Origin: Apostichopus japonicus
Taxonomy: Eukaryota; Echinodermata; Holothuroidea; Aspidochirotida; Stichopodidae
Direction: 5' to 3'
DNA length: 64,000 nt
Assembly (NCBI RefSeq): GCF_037975245.1
Contig: NC_092581.1
Coordinates: forward strand, 9,679,303-9,743,302
Both the position numbers and the translations under genes were made by a program. The notes beneath the pieces are model-generated. The model worked only from the letters and a program-made list of their open reading frames with translations. It was not told the origin of the DNA and made no database searches. This document shows positions 61,246 to 64,000 of the stretch, in pieces. Positions within the stretch are counted from its first letter, which is position 1, and the number at the start of each line of letters is the position of its first letter.

Positions 61246-61317
61246 AGCCTCCACCGGGAATCGAACCCGGGCCTCCCACTTTATATGCGGACAATCTAAC
61301 CTCTAGGCTATGGACGC
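61246..61317 (-). tRNA. tRNA-like gene, apparent AUA anticodon (possibly pseudogene)
   Basis: Read on the minus strand it begins GCGTCCATAGCCTAGAGG and ends GGTTCGATTCCCGGTGGAGG plus CT. The B box GGTTCGATTCC is perfect and TAGCCTAGAGG fits an A box. The acceptor stem pairs GCGTCCA with TGGAGGC (one G-G mismatch), the T stem CCGGG/CCCGG is perfect, and the anticodon stem TCCGC/GTGGG pairs with wobbles around loop ATATAAA, giving AUA. The D stem pairs poorly. The backbone is tRNA-Glu-like. AUA would read Tyr UAU, which is unusual, and no intron is present, so a degenerate copy or SINE head is at least as likely as a working gene. Confidence 0.5.
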
Positions 61318-63221
<1,904 letters not shown>

Positions 63222-64000
63222 TCAATATAACTGTAACCACTGTTACATCCTATTTATGATATTGCTTGAGTTGGTTTTTGGTAAACAACTTTTTTTTTTA
63301 TATAATTGCTTATTATAACATGTTAAGTCAAGTATGACCGTTGTAGCAAGGGAAAAACACCGTTTTGTTTTTGAAGTGGTAAAAAGTCTTTGGACTGAGT
63401 GACCAACGGTGCAAGTCAGAAAACCCCTTTTTCATTTCTCAATAAATGAAAAATCTCATTTGGAGCACCAAATTGCAAGGCCAGGTGAAAATGCAAAATT
63501 ATTTACAAAATGGAGTGGGTGCTGAAGTGTGCTATATTGCACCAAATTGCATCTGAGGCCACCTGGAAGTGCAAAAAAATTCCCCTTAGACCCCTCCCCC
63601 AGGCGGGCCATCAGTCTTCAGCCCCCCCCCCCACTCAAAAGTACCTTCCTACGCCACTGATTACTACCATTCAGTACTAATATAAGACACTTAAATAGTC
63701 ATTTTCCATCGGACGTGTTGTAAATTATTCTACTACCCACAACACATATGTTAAGAATAACACATATGTTAAGAATGTTAAGAATAAGCTTTCTTATACT
63801 CTGTATTCAAAAGGAATCTCCAAACTGAAATTATTTATCACTATTGATGGATTTATTCCTGTGTGTGTTTGTGATTAAGATCATTATAAAGATTGTTAGG
63901 ATTGCTTATTAAGATTATTATTTTTCTATTAGCGTCAATTCGATTATTACATCATTGTAGATGCTACTATTAACTTTTCTTTATCTATTCTTAAGTTTTT
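63222..64000. other. Intergenic DNA, no gene seen
   Basis: No significant frames. C-rich stretches (63590-63632) ending in CTACGCCACTGA resemble the edge of a dispersed repeat. ACACATATGTTAAGAAT is duplicated near 63742-63776. Nothing else is recognisable. Confidence 0.6.

Overview
Animal genomic DNA: AT-rich, intron-rich, full of minisatellites, an (AT)n microsatellite and foldback repeats, with no bacterial-style genes. Module type and repeat texture suggest a marine invertebrate deuterostome, perhaps an echinoderm; this assignment is inference and weak.

Almost everything from 2.5 to 61 kb is the 3' part of one giant plus-strand gene for a secreted protein built from tandem complement-control-protein (CCP/sushi) modules. 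I count 108 intact coding exons plus one truncated exon. Nearly all encode exactly one four-cysteine CCP module and every internal exon is phase 1-1, giving about 6,740 residues before the stop at 59166-59168. The 5' end (promoter, signal peptide) lies outside the window or is not recognisable. No membrane segment or GPI signal is seen at the C-terminus.

Layout: (1) 1-2471, non-coding upstream or intronic DNA. (2) 2.5-29.3 kb, array 1: 69 near-identical 189-bp exons in a 336-bp exon+intron unit, interrupted twice by the same 1,793-bp insert, inside a 3,813-bp segmental duplication. Exons and introns are equally conserved, and two exon classes and two acceptor types are shuffled. (3) 30.1-51.2 kb, array 2: 32 exons, mostly alternating C-type (186 bp) and D-type (180 bp) modules, arranged in higher-order repeats of about 3.8 kb whose long introns carry a CTGTCTGTCAACATCAGTTG minisatellite. 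(4) 52.3-59.2 kb: seven unique, diverged exons, including an 8-cysteine exon, ending in the terminal CCP exon. (5) 59.2-61.1 kb: probable 3' UTR with AATAAA signals. (6) 61-64 kb: intergenic DNA with a tRNA-like gene on the minus strand, a long (AT)n tract and a foldback element.

The most notable properties are: array 1 encodes about 4,346 residues in which I see no lysine or arginine, about 13 acidic residues per module and two N-glycosylation sequons per module; most array-1 introns carry an AATAAA downstream of an immediate in-frame stop, so intronic polyadenylation could end the protein after almost any module; and phase-1 symmetric exons with non-consensus donors would allow frame-neutral exon skipping. 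Splicing, expression and assembly correctness cannot be tested from the sequence alone.
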